From NCBI RefSeq assembly GCF_003284585.1, contig NZ_QKRX01000002.1, positions 392,482 through 456,481 of the forward strand: 64,000 nucleotides of DNA, given 5' to 3'. Made by a program: the position numbers and the translations under genes. The DNA comes from Nitrincola tibetensis (lineage in GTDB: Bacteria; Pseudomonadota; Gammaproteobacteria; Pseudomonadales; Balneatricaceae). The notes beneath the pieces were generated by a model that did no database searches, was not told the origin of the DNA, and worked only from the letters and a program-made list of their open reading frames with translations. Positions 45,649 through 55,271 of the stretch are shown here, one piece after another; positions within the stretch are counted from its first letter, which is position 1; every line of letters begins with the position of its first letter.

Positions 45649-45649
45649 G

Positions 45650-47245
45650 TCAGCCCCCAGACTTTTTGTTACGTGTTACAAAACGCATCGAGCCATGCCC
45701 CGCAGCTCCCAGAAGAATCAGCCCAGCCAACAAAAAGCCTGCCTGATCGAGCAAGGACTGCCGGTGATGCCCAGGCATCCAGATTCCTTTCACGCCAGCT
45801 AAACGACCCTCGGACGTATGACAACTCGCACAATCAAGCGCCTGCTCTTTAGGGGCCACCATGTGTGTAATCGGCCAATCCATTTGCGTATCGACAAAAT
45901 CATAATGTCCACTAAAGGGCCGCCCACTACTCTCGGCACCAGCCAGCAGCGCTTTATCCCAATCAAAGTTGTACCAAAATGAAGTATCATTCGGGATTGC
46001 CACCTGTGGGACGAGCAGCGTTTTTAACTCGGTATCATAGGGCTGACGACCTTCAAAACGTTTAAATGGCCAAATGCGTGCATCAGCCGAGCCTGGCTCA
46101 CCTAAAAAGCGATTAATGGCCACCCTATCGCTTGGATCAATTTGGCTATCGGGCTGAATGTAACTAACATCACCGTTGAACCATTGATACACAGGTTCAA
46201 CATTTTGCCCTAAATTAAAAGAACCTTTACGACTATCGTACGTAATATTCCCTTCTTCATCGTAGGTGAAAAAAGGCTTTCCTTCCTCCGTCAATTTACC
46301 CGCAACAGACCAATCCCAACCCATTCGAGTAGGAACACCTCCTCTTGAGAAAGCAGGTATATGACAAGTTTGACAAGCGATGATGTCTGCATGCTGATTT
46401 AGACGTGATGAGTGCATTAGGTCGCCCTTATGCGGATCATTGCCATGACAAGACTGGCAGCTAGCAGGGTTTTGATACTCGGAAGGATGCTGCCCTCTCA
46501 TCATCGCACCACCACTAGGGGCTGCTGCCATACTGATACGACTACCGGGCACTTGGTGCTTATCCGTTTGATGGCAGTCACTGCAGCTAAAGTTAAGACC
46601 ATCTGAAGCCATATGCACATCTAACTCGCGACTTGGATGAACAAGAGATGAGTCTAGATCACCGTGTTTAACGCCATCACCACCGCCTCCATAAAAATGA
46701 CAACTACCGCAGGTTTCACGAGAGGTTGAGCCTATTTGTTGAGCAACACCGATAAGATCGATAGCTTCAATAAACTTACCCGATCCTTTGGGCCACTCTT
46801 GACGCTCATAGGATGGATGACCTGCCATACCCGCAATTTTTTTGTACTCGCCGGTATTATGGCAAGCCAAGCAATCGATATTTGTAGGCTCGTTAAAATC
46901 AAAGGTGTTATCTTGCCACCCGTAGCCAATATGACAGCTGTGACAAAAGGCTTCGTTGGAGCGATCACCGATACAAAACCCATTTAACATGGTTTTTTTA
47001 CCTAACACCTCTCCTGTGAGCGGGTTTTCATACTCCCAAGTCCAGTGACGCGTTTGCATCACTTGGTGAGCCGCCTCGGTATGGCAACTCAAACAAGCGG
47101 CGGTTACCTCTTGACCAGATGAAAAAGGCCCTTTCAGCACCTCAAATTGACTATGATCTGCCGTTGAAGCCTGTGTACTCAAGGACAATACACTGCAAAG
47201 CATCGACAGAATAAATACGAATATTTTCTTATGTTTATAAGCCAC
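45650..47245 (-). CDS. otr: octahaem tetrathionate reductase-family cytochrome c
   Basis: A 531-residue secreted multihaem protein, signal peptide at 1-26. Eight CxxCH motifs are seen (CLSCH, CHSCH, CLACH, CGSCH, CSDCH, CQSCH, CQTCH, CASCH), the count and order of octahaem tetrathionate reductase (OTR). A C-terminal hydrophobic helix (LDQAGFLLAGLILLGAAG) anchors it to the membrane. Known OTRs reduce tetrathionate, nitrite and hydroxylamine. Paired cytochrome b suggests quinol-driven anaerobic respiration, the true substrate being inferred. Confidence 0.93.
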   Translation of the reverse strand: MAYKHKKIFVFILSMLCSVLSLSTQASTADHSQFEVLKGPFSSGQEVTAACLSCHTEAAHQVMQTRHWTWEYENPLTGEVLGKKTMLNGFCIGDRSNEAFCHSCHIGYGWQDNTFDFNEPTNIDCLACHNTGEYKKIAGMAGHPSYERQEWPKGSGKFIEAIDLIGVAQQIGSTSRETCGSCHFYGGGGDGVKHGDLDSSLVHPSRELDVHMASDGLNFSCSDCHQTDKHQVPGSRISMAAAPSGGAMMRGQHPSEYQNPASCQSCHGNDPHKGDLMHSSRLNQHADIIACQTCHIPAFSRGGVPTRMGWDWSVAGKLTEEGKPFFTYDEEGNITYDSRKGSFNLGQNVEPVYQWFNGDVSYIQPDSQIDPSDRVAINRFLGEPGSADARIWPFKRFEGRQPYDTELKTLLVPQVAIPNDTSFWYNFDWDKALLAGAESSGRPFSGHYDFVDTQMDWPITHMVAPKEQALDCASCHTSEGRLAGVKGIWMPGHHRQSLLDQAGFLLAGLILLGAAGHGSMRFVTRNKKSGG

Positions 47246-47412
47246 TATTTTCCCTTCACTGGATTCTTCAAGTTATTAGAAAGCAACTCGCACTCCAGAT
47301 CATCGACAGCAAATAGCGTGCCGTCTTAATACTTAAGTAGAATATACTTATAATCAAGATTTATAAGAAGAAAATAGACTTACTTTTTACAATGAAAATC
47401 ACAGACAAAATA

Positions 47413-47433
47413 ATGACATTATTTACATGTCAT
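47413..47433. promoter_or_regulatory. palindrome upstream of the octahaem cytochrome gene
   Basis: ATGACAT-n7-ATGTCAT is a perfect 7-bp arm palindrome 168-188 bp upstream of the octahaem cytochrome start. Spacing and position suit a regulator site, but the regulator is not known and the sequence does not match the FNR consensus. The 330-bp gap holds nothing else I can name. Confidence 0.35.
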
Positions 47434-47576
47434 AAAGAAGAAGCTATGCCAAAAATGACACAAGACTCACGCGTTAACAATATGTGCGCTTGATACATCA
47501 GCATGAAAAAGCAGTCTGTTGCAGAAAGGGTATTAGGGACTGTGCTGCTGCCTCATGCTGTCGGCAATCACTAGGC

Positions 47577-48113
47577 TCAAAAACTCGAACCCGGCTGTTT
47601 CAAAAACTCGATTTCTTCAGACGTAGATTCCCGGCCCAGGATCTGATTACGATGCGGATAGCGTCCAAAACGATCGATGATAACCTTATGCTTGAGTTCG
47701 AATTGATAGTTTTCAGCCGGTGCATACTCGCGGTACAAACGCTCCGCCTCGACATGAATGAGCGCCGACTCACTGTGCATGTACGGAAGCAACAAAAAGG
47801 CCCGTTCTGTTTCCGAAAGCTGCTCATGAAAACCCGCAGCCACGGCCTCCTGAGCAAGAACCAATGCCATCGCATCTTGTGAAAACGCAGCCGGAGTATT
47901 ACGATAAATGTTTCTTGAAAACTGGTCTAGCACAATAATTTCCGCTAGACGCCCCTTCCCATCTTTACGCCATGGATACAACTCACCTTGCGATGCTTGC
48001 GTCACAAGAGCGCCAAACCGCGTTTTGATCTGATCATCAAAATCCGAGTCTGCAACCCACCACATCTTTGGCTCAATTTCTTCAAACCAGAATTTAAGAA
48101 CACTGTTGTACAT
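47577..48113 (-). CDS. DUF924 family protein
   Basis: A 178-residue helical protein of the DUF924 family. Its markers are 'VLKFWFEEIEPKMWWVADSD', 'IIVLDQFSRNIYR' and the C-terminal 'FGRYPHRNQILGRESTSEE'. The fold resembles tetratricopeptide-type helices; biochemical role unknown. ATG 48113 has GAGGA upstream, better than the ATG at 48146. Confidence 0.88.
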   Translation of the reverse strand: MYNSVLKFWFEEIEPKMWWVADSDFDDQIKTRFGALVTQASQGELYPWRKDGKGRLAEIIVLDQFSRNIYRNTPAAFSQDAMALVLAQEAVAAGFHEQLSETERAFLLLPYMHSESALIHVEAERLYREYAPAENYQFELKHKVIIDRFGRYPHRNQILGRESTSEEIEFLKQPGSSF

Positions 48114-48163
48114 AACGAATTCCTCTTTATCTGCAGCTGGCTTCATTACCGATGTTCACTGCC

Positions 48164-48568
48164 TTAAGCTCCAAGTAACGGGAGATGCTTCAAGCTATGA
48201 TACTTCAATGCCAACTGGAGGCAATGACTTAGTGGCCCGTCTTCAATAGAAGCACTCAAGGGAATCACAATAGCTCTATTCCCTTCATACTCGAATTCAT
48301 CTTGATATATTTCCTTGAAGGTTCCGATTAAACGGGTCTGACAGTGAAAATACACCTTGATGACAGATGGATCTTTAGGCTTCCAGTCGATTCGAAGGGT
48401 ACTCCCTCCTTTTACAAGGTAACTGGCTTCGCCCCACTTGAGCGTTTCTTCAACTCGACCCAAGCCATTATCGTTTGCAACTGCAAATATTAGGCGGCGG
48501 ACATTCTCGAGTTGCATTTGCGCTTCCAAGGGATAGGTAGCGAATTTACTTTGTATTTCAGGTTTCAT
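48164..48568 (-). CDS. DUF1801 protein
   Basis: A 134-residue DUF1801 protein with 'EETLKWGEASYLVKGGSTLR' and a C-terminal 'SLKHLPLLG'. It overlaps the stop of the upstream GNAT gene by 4 bp (ATGA), so the two are translationally coupled. It is only distantly similar to the DUF1801 protein at 7.3-7.7 kb. Confidence 0.8.
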   Translation of the reverse strand: MKPEIQSKFATYPLEAQMQLENVRRLIFAVANDNGLGRVEETLKWGEASYLVKGGSTLRIDWKPKDPSVIKVYFHCQTRLIGTFKEIYQDEFEYEGNRAIVIPLSASIEDGPLSHCLQLALKYHSLKHLPLLGA

Positions 48569-49038
48569 AAAGTATCTAAATCCAATCCCAAGAACTCTGT
48601 CCCAGGAACTGGATTGCTTGTCACAGGTGGATGTTGCACGAACCCATACGACTTATATAATCTCAAGGCAGTCTTGAACTCAGGCAGCACATCAAGGCAT
48701 ATTTTCTTATAGCCGCTACTGATCGCTTCTTGCAATATTCTCTCAACCAACTTAGCACCTAAATGCCTGCCACGAGCACTTGGCCTAATATACACCCGCT
48801 TCATTTCGCATGTAGCGTCATCCAACTTTCGAAATGCAGCGCACCCTACAGGATGACCATCTATTTTCAACAGAAATATTTTGGATTCGTCAGCACTGTA
48901 CTTCTCAGTCAACTGGCCAAACTCCTCATCATTACCTTGAAAAGAAAGATCAGCTGAAGTGCTATCGATATACTCGTGATACAAATCAAGAACATCTTTT
49001 AGGTCGGCAGGAAAAACAGCCCTTTCTAATTTATACAA
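48565..49038 (-). CDS. GNAT-family N-acetyltransferase
   Basis: A 157-residue GNAT protein with the acetyl-CoA loop in 'VYIRPSARGRHLGAKLVERI' and ALRLYKSYGFVQ at the C-terminus. AGGAGG precedes the ATG. Its end is coupled to the DUF1801 gene. The substrate is not known. The 400 bp between it and the cupin gene are AT-rich with no feature I can support. Confidence 0.87.
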   Translation of the reverse strand: MYKLERAVFPADLKDVLDLYHEYIDSTSADLSFQGNDEEFGQLTEKYSADESKIFLLKIDGHPVGCAAFRKLDDATCEMKRVYIRPSARGRHLGAKLVERILQEAISSGYKKICLDVLPEFKTALRLYKSYGFVQHPPVTSNPVPGTEFLGLDLDTL

Positions 49039-49438
49039 ACAACCCTCCTAGTGGCAAATTGTACGAGCACTCGCGGAACAACTACGACAGTCCTGACCGC
49101 TTCAAATTGATTACGCTCAGTATAAAGTTATGAGGTAGAAGAGATCTATAGGAAGACCACCATCCGCCCCAATAAATCAGTGGAGTAAACGATAAGAAGC
49201 GATTCAGAATTTAAAAACTTTCTTTTTATAAGCACCAAAGGTTATGTTTTATGGTTCTTTGGTTGTTATTTTCAATTTTCATTTAACTAATTGGATATAA
49301 ATTCATATAGTGTCTCTTCAGTCTAACTTATCGGATTTCAAAGCAATCAATATTGCACAGACGATACAAGTAAAGATAGCATTTTCTACTGAGATAACTC
49401 TATTAACTATTACGATAAAAAATTAAGGGTTTAATATT

Positions 49439-49873
49439 TTGGATACATACAAATTCAATGACAAAGAAATCAATTGGCAACGACTTGAAGCCTTTGATAA
49501 CTTCCAATATTTTATCTTAAACATAGACAAAACCAATAAAATAATAGACTTACTTTTTAAATTTGAGGCAAACAGCCCAATAGTGTTGCACAGGCATTGT
49601 GCTTTGAACCATACGTTTGTAGTTGAGGGAGAGCATTGCATTTACAACGCTGATGGGACACTAAAAGAGGTAAGACCTACAGGGAGTTATACCGTAAGCC
49701 CTCCTGATATCGAGCCACACCGAGAATGCGGTGGAAATCAACCAACAGTTGTTTTTTTTAGCATCCGGGATCCGGGCAACACAACGTATGAAATACTAGA
49801 CGATAATCAGAATATTATCGCGACATTTGGGCTTGCAGAGTTTGAAGGACTACAGGCATTACAGAATAAGTAA
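49439..49873 (+). CDS. cupin-domain protein
   Basis: A 144-residue single-domain cupin. The first motif is RHCALNHTFVVEGEHCIYNAD and the second has 'GSYTVSPPDIEPHRECGG', giving likely metal-binding histidines. Similar folds occur in ChrR-like anti-sigma and acetylacetone dioxygenase families. The only start available is TTG at 49439, preceded by AAGGG. Confidence 0.75.
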   Translation: MDTYKFNDKEINWQRLEAFDNFQYFILNIDKTNKIIDLLFKFEANSPIVLHRHCALNHTFVVEGEHCIYNADGTLKEVRPTGSYTVSPPDIEPHRECGGNQPTVVFFSIRDPGNTTYEILDDNQNIIATFGLAEFEGLQALQNK

Positions 49874-49941
49874 ATTTATCAAAATATAATGAGAAACTGG
49901 GCCAAACCAACCAATGGAAACATATGCCTATCGTAGTTTTT

Positions 49942-50529
49942 CTACTGGCACTTTCTTTCCATTTCCAGTTCAACTCTTAACGCTGAATGAGCATCATTCG
50001 CTGCGTATTTTATCTGATGCTCATTCAGAGGATATATTGCCCAGTTTGATTTTTGTGCGCTCTTAGTGAGCCGTTGATTAAACAACATCGCAACCGCTAC
50101 TCTAGCACCAACGTGTTGTTTTACATTCACATATCGCATCACTTTTGAAGACAACTCTTCTGAGTTGATTAATGTTATTCCATACTTTCGGAAAAGAAGC
50201 TTTTTGTCTTCTTTTAACCCAAAGCCCACCTTCTTTATTTCAGGGTCGGATAACACCCCTTCGAGAACAGTAATATTTTCATGAAATTTAGTAGGGAATA
50301 AATACGCTGTAGTTTCTGTGGCGAGCTGGATCAAATGAGGCCCATCACTCACCTCCCCTTTTTTAAAACAGGGTTTACTCTCTGTGTCGAACCCTAGACA
50401 AGCGTGCTTTTTTAACTCTGCTACTGCACGTTCGGCGTCTTTCTTGTTTGTCACAACGATGATGTTGTCCTGACCAAGACCATCATAAATAGGTAAGTCT
50501 CGGATCTGCTCCTTTGTTGGCCTTTCCAT
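49942..50529 (-). CDS. 3'-5' exonuclease of the DEDD (RNase D-like) group
   Basis: A 195-residue single-domain exonuclease. The acidic motifs are CLGFDTESKP, GFGLKEDKKLLF, and YAANDAHSALRV (with Tyr before the last Asp, the DEDDy type). There is no HRDC domain, so it resembles the short RNase D/WRN-exonuclease-like proteins. It stands alone. Confidence 0.85.
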   Translation of the reverse strand: MERPTKEQIRDLPIYDGLGQDNIIVVTNKKDAERAVAELKKHACLGFDTESKPCFKKGEVSDGPHLIQLATETTAYLFPTKFHENITVLEGVLSDPEIKKVGFGLKEDKKLLFRKYGITLINSEELSSKVMRYVNVKQHVGARVAVAMLFNQRLTKSAQKSNWAIYPLNEHQIKYAANDAHSALRVELEMERKCQ

Positions 50530-50700
50530 TGCATTCCTTACTTTAAGAGAAAATAGTACCGATTGAACAAATGCCTGCTCGCCCTATAACATCGGAGTTC
50601 AAAGCCGCCCTGCTTGTACCGCACCCATTGGAGCACAGACTTAGGGTACAGTAACCTATAAATTTGAGGCTCTACTGTTTTAATGCATACTAGACAATTT

Positions 50701-51126
50701 TCAGTCTGCATTTAACTCATGAATAAACGTGTTTATATCAGGAAGATTACCATACTGAACAGAGTTATCCGCAATAGAATCCCAGACTGCTTTTGAATCT
50801 GTACAAGGATGGGCAACAATTTCGACAGAAGTTGCGTCTATCAGCGCGCCGACCGGAACCCAATAATAAGCCATTCCTCGAAGCTCATTTGGAACAGGTG
50901 AACCACAATTGCTGCAGAAATCGGATGAAAAACCTGACTCCTTCACCCAGCTCTTAATGTGACTGCGACTTGATAACCACGAAAAATTTTCCACTGGGAC
51001 TATCGTACCCAAGCTTGAAGAGGTTCCACTTTGGGCTCGGCACAAAGAGCAATGACATTGATATGCTTTAATTTTTGGCAAATCCAATTGAAACGTCGTT
51101 TGACCACACAAGCATTTACCTAGAAT
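50701..51126 (-). CDS. GFA (CENP-V) family protein, copy 1
   Basis: A 141-residue zinc-dependent GFA-fold protein (glutathione-dependent formaldehyde-activating enzyme family). Ligands: CLCGQT, YQCHCSLCRAQ and FCSNCGSPVP. It is about 85% identical by eye to the GFA protein at 57.2-57.7 kb. There the gene starts ATGCTAGGG; here the aligned codon is ATT (51126-51124), with GGAGG placed 6 bp upstream as if ATT is the start. The first standard start in frame is a TTG four codons later, at the first Cys motif. Confidence 0.8.
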   Translation of the reverse strand: MLGKCLCGQTTFQLDLPKIKAYQCHCSLCRAQSGTSSSLGTIVPVENFSWLSSRSHIKSWVKESGFSSDFCSNCGSPVPNELRGMAYYWVPVGALIDATSVEIVAHPCTDSKAVWDSIADNSVQYGNLPDINTFIHELNAD

Positions 51127-51150
51127 TAACCACCTCCCGAATACTACACA

Positions 51151-52356
51151 TCATGGTTGATTATTAAGAGCTCTATTAACCAAATGCTCTATAGCCCCTT
51201 CCGGATGACTAATTAATGTCATCTTAGAACGTAACTTCATTTCTCCTAACACCACTACAGCCTGCATCCAAGCCCCAGAATAAACCCAGCGAATATTGTT
51301 TCTCACCCAGGTAGCGATATTGATAGTATCTTGTGCCCGCGATAATCGATCAACTATCTTGTCGAAACTCTCGGGTTGGCGATGGATAAAGAACATACGT
51401 CCTTGGATAGCATCCCTGTGATCTTTTTCTATTTCGCTTAGGCGATCAGCATCTGGAACTAGCTTCAGCTGACCTTTCAAAACCAATTCGTAATCAACGC
51501 CTTTTTCTGGCCAACGCTGTTTTTTCATCTCCACCACATCATTTTTCGCTTTTTCTGCTAAGAAAAGGTCAACGATACCTTTCTCCAACATACAGTCGAC
51601 ATCATACCAATGTCTAGCCAATCGATGTTTATCAGGCTCCTTTTCCATGGTCGAGAACTGATGAAGTGCGGTCAGCTTTTCCCAGACGATATAAGCAGGA
51701 TCGTACGCCTGCACGTTTGCCTTTGGAAAATCAAAGCCCTGTAATTCAGGGACATCAGCCAAGTAGCTTTCAACCTCATGATCCACAGTAGGTTGGCCCC
51801 GATTTCGACCGCCAAATTCTAGTAACACGTAATCTAGGTGGTAGTTGTTTTCGCTCTCGGTCACCCTCGGAAACCGAATATTAATTTTTTCACCACGCGA
51901 GTCAGCTTCAAGTTCAGCCCCCAATTCTTCAATACCATAGTCTTCAAAACGCTGATTAAGCATCTCCACAAACCGGCTGGACCACTTCATCAGACGGGAG
52001 GTTTGGCGTTCACGGAACTTTTTCTGCTGACTTGGGTTTTTAGTTGACAGCTCCCAAGCAGCAAGCTCGTCCACTTCTTCCGCTAAATCCGCCCAATGAA
52101 TGGATAGATCAATATCCTCTGAGAAACGATCAATAACCTTCCAGCATTTACTGAGTGCCGTTCCTCCCTTAAACGCGACAGCATAATCCCCTAATAGCTG
52201 TTCGTCATACAGCAAGCGCAGAATTTCGGTCACCCACAGGTCTTTTTCCAGAAAAAAATCCGGAAGACCTTCAGGGTGTCTTTGAGCGCCAAGCAGTAAT
52301 ATTTGTTTTAGCTCTTCACGCCCACTAGGAGATTGATACAAATCAAGTATATTCAT
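51151..52356 (-). CDS. AbiEii-type nucleotidyltransferase toxin
   Basis: A 401-residue toxin of a type IV toxin-antitoxin system. The nucleotidyltransferase core reads KGGTALSKCWKVIDRFSEDI, giving the GG(S/T) and DxD-like (DIDLS) catalytic parts, with a helical C-terminus. AbiEii toxins transfer nucleotides and arrest growth, giving phage abortive infection in known systems. Its start shares one base with the AbiEi stop (TGATG). Confidence 0.9.
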   Translation of the reverse strand: MNILDLYQSPSGREELKQILLLGAQRHPEGLPDFFLEKDLWVTEILRLLYDEQLLGDYAVAFKGGTALSKCWKVIDRFSEDIDLSIHWADLAEEVDELAAWELSTKNPSQQKKFRERQTSRLMKWSSRFVEMLNQRFEDYGIEELGAELEADSRGEKINIRFPRVTESENNYHLDYVLLEFGGRNRGQPTVDHEVESYLADVPELQGFDFPKANVQAYDPAYIVWEKLTALHQFSTMEKEPDKHRLARHWYDVDCMLEKGIVDLFLAEKAKNDVVEMKKQRWPEKGVDYELVLKGQLKLVPDADRLSEIEKDHRDAIQGRMFFIHRQPESFDKIVDRLSRAQDTINIATWVRNNIRWVYSGAWMQAVVVLGEMKLRSKMTLISHPEGAIEHLVNRALNNQP

Positions 52357-52982
52357 CAGAGAGCCTGCTCCAGCTGTGCCAGCTTACTCTGCCAAGCATT
52401 CAGCATAGGTACCGTACTAAGCTTTTTGGCCACTATTTTGATTTCTGCAGGTGTTAGAGACAATCGTTGCCCGGCCTTTTTCAGATCCGATACGTCTACA
52501 GACTCAGGCGGGGTTACTAGAAGCCCTCGCAAAAAAGTGCCCTCTGGAGCTTTCTCCCAGCGCAGCTTTTGGTCGCAAACATGTCGCACCTCAACAACCT
52601 GATTACCAATACTAAACTCCCTAGTTGGCCCATTGCTCCAGTAAACCGTTTTCATCGGAGCTTGAGTTTGCAACCCCAAACGATACGCCGCTTCTTGCCC
52701 CTGGCTTACTAGTTTATAACCATTCACTTTAGCCCAAGCCTTAGCGACCTGTTCAGCACTCGCCGTCGTTTTGATAGACGGAATACTGGCTAAGGGTTTC
52801 GGACGCACGTAAAAGCCCTTAGCTACTCGCACAACAACACCTTCTTGTGCCAGACGGCTGATCGACTTTTGTACAGACGTATGATTTCCCAGAGCATAAA
52901 ACCCTGTAATAGGAAAGGGAACACCGCGCTTCATGCGGTTAACCCGGGACGCCACTTTCATTGCAACAGACATGGCCACCAT
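52356..52982 (-). CDS. AbiEi-family antitoxin (DUF6088-like)
   Basis: A 208-residue predicted antitoxin and repressor. The N-terminal winged helix 'GVPFPITGFYALGNHTSVQK' is followed by 'RLAQEGVVVRVAKGFYVRPK', the AbiEi wing-type motif. AbiEi represses the operon and counters the toxin. Several start codons are possible; 52982 gives a normal length, a longer frame reaching 53024 is less likely. It directly precedes the toxin gene. Confidence 0.85.
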   Translation of the reverse strand: MVAMSVAMKVASRVNRMKRGVPFPITGFYALGNHTSVQKSISRLAQEGVVVRVAKGFYVRPKPLASIPSIKTTASAEQVAKAWAKVNGYKLVSQGQEAAYRLGLQTQAPMKTVYWSNGPTREFSIGNQVVEVRHVCDQKLRWEKAPEGTFLRGLLVTPPESVDVSDLKKAGQRLSLTPAEIKIVAKKLSTVPMLNAWQSKLAQLEQAL

Positions 52983-53107
52983 AGATCTGACTAAAAATAT
53001 TAATGTACATTCATTGTAGCTCATTATTCATAGTACTTCCCAGACAAATTATGTCAGGATTATTGTAGCCACAGACTCCCTACCCGCTTTCCTAAATTTA
53101 ATCCCAC

Positions 53108-53650
53108 TCAAGCCCGTAACGCTTTGTACATGATGTAACTATCAACATGCCCCAATTTTCCATGGCGATAAGCTCTTGGAATTGTTCCGATAATCTTAAA
53201 ACCCAATTTTTGCCAGAGCTGTACCGCCACTTCATTGCTCGAAACAACTGCGTTGAATTGCATAGCTTCAAAGCCTAATGTCATCGCCAGATCTTGAGAA
53301 TGCTCACAGAGTTTTTTGGCAATCCCTTTGCCACGCGCGGCTTCAGTCACCATGTAGCCACAATTACAAACATGATTACCAGGCCCCATTGCATTCGGCT
53401 TAATGTAGTAAGAGCCCAAAATCTGCTGGTTTTCTTCAAACACAAACGTCTTCAATGGCATTTTGCACCAAAGCTCATAAGCCTCCTCAAAACTCATTTT
53501 TGGATCAAAGGCATAGGTTTCTTGCGCTTGAATAACAGCCTTAAAACAAGGCCAGAATGCCTCGAAATCCGATTTAGTCATTTCTCTTATCACGTAAATG
53601 CCCTCTACGACTTTAAACTCTGCACTTGTGCACCGATTGATTGGCACCAC
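53108..53650 (-). CDS. GNAT-family N-acetyltransferase
   Basis: A 180-residue GNAT protein with 'GYMVTEAARGKGIAKKLCEH' (acetyl-CoA loop) and VQLWQKLGFKIIGTIPRAYR, typical of the RimI/PhnO-like group. It starts at a GTG. Substrate unknown. The next gene downstream on the same strand encodes an alpha/beta hydrolase, but it lies upstream in transcription order. Confidence 0.85.
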   Translation of the reverse strand: MVPINRCTSAEFKVVEGIYVIREMTKSDFEAFWPCFKAVIQAQETYAFDPKMSFEEAYELWCKMPLKTFVFEENQQILGSYYIKPNAMGPGNHVCNCGYMVTEAARGKGIAKKLCEHSQDLAMTLGFEAMQFNAVVSSNEVAVQLWQKLGFKIIGTIPRAYRHGKLGHVDSYIMYKALRA

Positions 53651-53693
53651 CGCCCTTGTGGTTACTCACTTTACGCCGACGAATTAAAGCCGC

Positions 53694-54560
53694 CTATAAA
53701 ACACCTTCCAAAAACGCCAAAAAACGCTCCGGCTGATCCCACATAATAAAGTGATAGGCATCATCAACTTGCATCAGACTGGCTGTAGTGGCTTGAGAGT
53801 AAGCAGATTGATAAAGACTCGCCAGTTTCTCTGCCGTTATTGGCATGGTCCGGTCATAGGCATACAGAACATAGACAGGAGCTGTAATTTGATCCAATAG
53901 ATTTCTGGCATCATAGGCGATTACCTCTCGGGATAATTGAGCATAAATGGCACGATTCGTAGTGTTGGCCCAAGTCACAATTTTTTCAACTCCCTCCGTG
54001 GACTTAACCATAATACCCGCAGCCTGACGGACATACGCTTCATACTCCGTTGCACTCATTGCCAGAAACTGCTGCTCTAAACCCATCGCAAATGGAGCCA
54101 CTTGTGCCGACGTCGCTTGGGCATTAAACAGTAAGCTAAAGAAAGGCAACGCATCCACCACAACAACCTTACTCACGGCATCTGGATTGGCACTGCCAAC
54201 CATTAAAGCCAAAAGCCCGCCCATTGAGTGCCCGATCAGCGACGGCGAATCCAATCGAGCATGCTCAATATACCCTAGGAGGTCATCACGCAACGCGTCC
54301 AGATAATGCTCTGGCACTGAAGACGGTGCTTTGCTTCCGGCAAAGCCTTTGATCGTCACAATATGAACTCTATAGCGGGACTGAAGCTGATCGACAGTGC
54401 TATCCCACACCTCCGGTGAAGAGGCCAGCCCATTGACTAAAATGACATCATGCCCCGAGCCCACAACCCTCACTGACACAGTGTTCGAGTCAAACTCGGT
54501 CGCATGAAGTCCGGTACTGCAGAGAAGTACAATCCATAAACACACTAATCCTTTGACCAT
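53694..54560 (-). CDS. secreted alpha/beta hydrolase
   Basis: A 288-residue hydrolase with a signal peptide (cut about residue 20, LHA). The nucleophile elbow is GHSMGGLLAL, the oxyanion region is LVNGLASSPEVWD, the acid is in 'LYAYDRTMPI', and the catalytic His is in DAYHFIMWDQP. Fold and length match esterases or haloperoxidase-like enzymes. The substrate is unknown. It is transcribed on its own with 40 bp to the next gene. Confidence 0.88.
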   Translation of the reverse strand: MVKGLVCLWIVLLCSTGLHATEFDSNTVSVRVVGSGHDVILVNGLASSPEVWDSTVDQLQSRYRVHIVTIKGFAGSKAPSSVPEHYLDALRDDLLGYIEHARLDSPSLIGHSMGGLLALMVGSANPDAVSKVVVVDALPFFSLLFNAQATSAQVAPFAMGLEQQFLAMSATEYEAYVRQAAGIMVKSTEGVEKIVTWANTTNRAIYAQLSREVIAYDARNLLDQITAPVYVLYAYDRTMPITAEKLASLYQSAYSQATTASLMQVDDAYHFIMWDQPERFLAFLEGVL

Positions 54561-54689
54561 TTTTAACTCCTAGATATGAATAACATCTTTCGCCTTACGT
54601 AACTATACCTGTTAAAGCTTGATAGGATAGCTTCTAAAATCGTGAGTTAAACGATAGCGAACCTACTCAGGCTAAGTTCGCTCCTTTTG

Positions 54690-55271
54690 TCACCGCCCTC
54701 TGAAGAGGTCCGCCAAATCGTGATCGCCTTCACGGCTTGTTTGCGGATAGGCGGGATGCTCCCACAAGCGTTGCAATACACGCCGCACCGCTGGGCGATG
54801 TGAATGATCAAAGATACTGCCATCTGGGAGCATGCCTGGAAGAATGTGCAACGCACCTCGATAATTGTTAAATGCAACCCCCTCAGCAATCTTTATATAA
54901 TTTCGGTCAGAATATGCCAATGTCAGCAGAAACTCTAAAAACTCCGCCAGTTGATCAGGCGGCAAGTCAAGCAAGGCAGCAGAAGCTCCATCTTTAACCC
55001 CGATTGCAACCGTTGGGTCAGCGACAAGATGTCTAACCAGAAAACTCCACCCTGAGGGGTTTTGCCTGATCTCCTGAAAAAAATCGGTACTTGCCGGCTG
55101 GAAGTCAATATCCATAAAGCGCGTTGAAAAATGCTCCTCTACCAAGGCCTTAAACTCTTCATATTCCATTTCTACCTTCCTGATACTGTGATCTCGTGTT
55201 ATGTTCCATAGCATGCCAGACAAGAAAATCAACAATCCCATCAAAAGCACGATAAGTATCTTTTTATTCAC
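54690..55271 (-). CDS. uncharacterised membrane-anchored protein
   Basis: A 193-residue protein of unknown family. Residues 1-25 are an N-terminal hydrophobic anchor (MNKKILIVLLMGLLIFLSG); the rest is helical with no cysteine or catalytic motif. It appears to be the last gene of a run of small genes reading from 56.5 kb. It may be a partner or immunity-type protein, which is only a guess from position. Confidence 0.6.
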   Translation of the reverse strand: MNKKILIVLLMGLLIFLSGMLWNITRDHSIRKVEMEYEEFKALVEEHFSTRFMDIDFQPASTDFFQEIRQNPSGWSFLVRHLVADPTVAIGVKDGASAALLDLPPDQLAEFLEFLLTLAYSDRNYIKIAEGVAFNNYRGALHILPGMLPDGSIFDHSHRPAVRRVLQRLWEHPAYPQTSREGDHDLADLFRGR

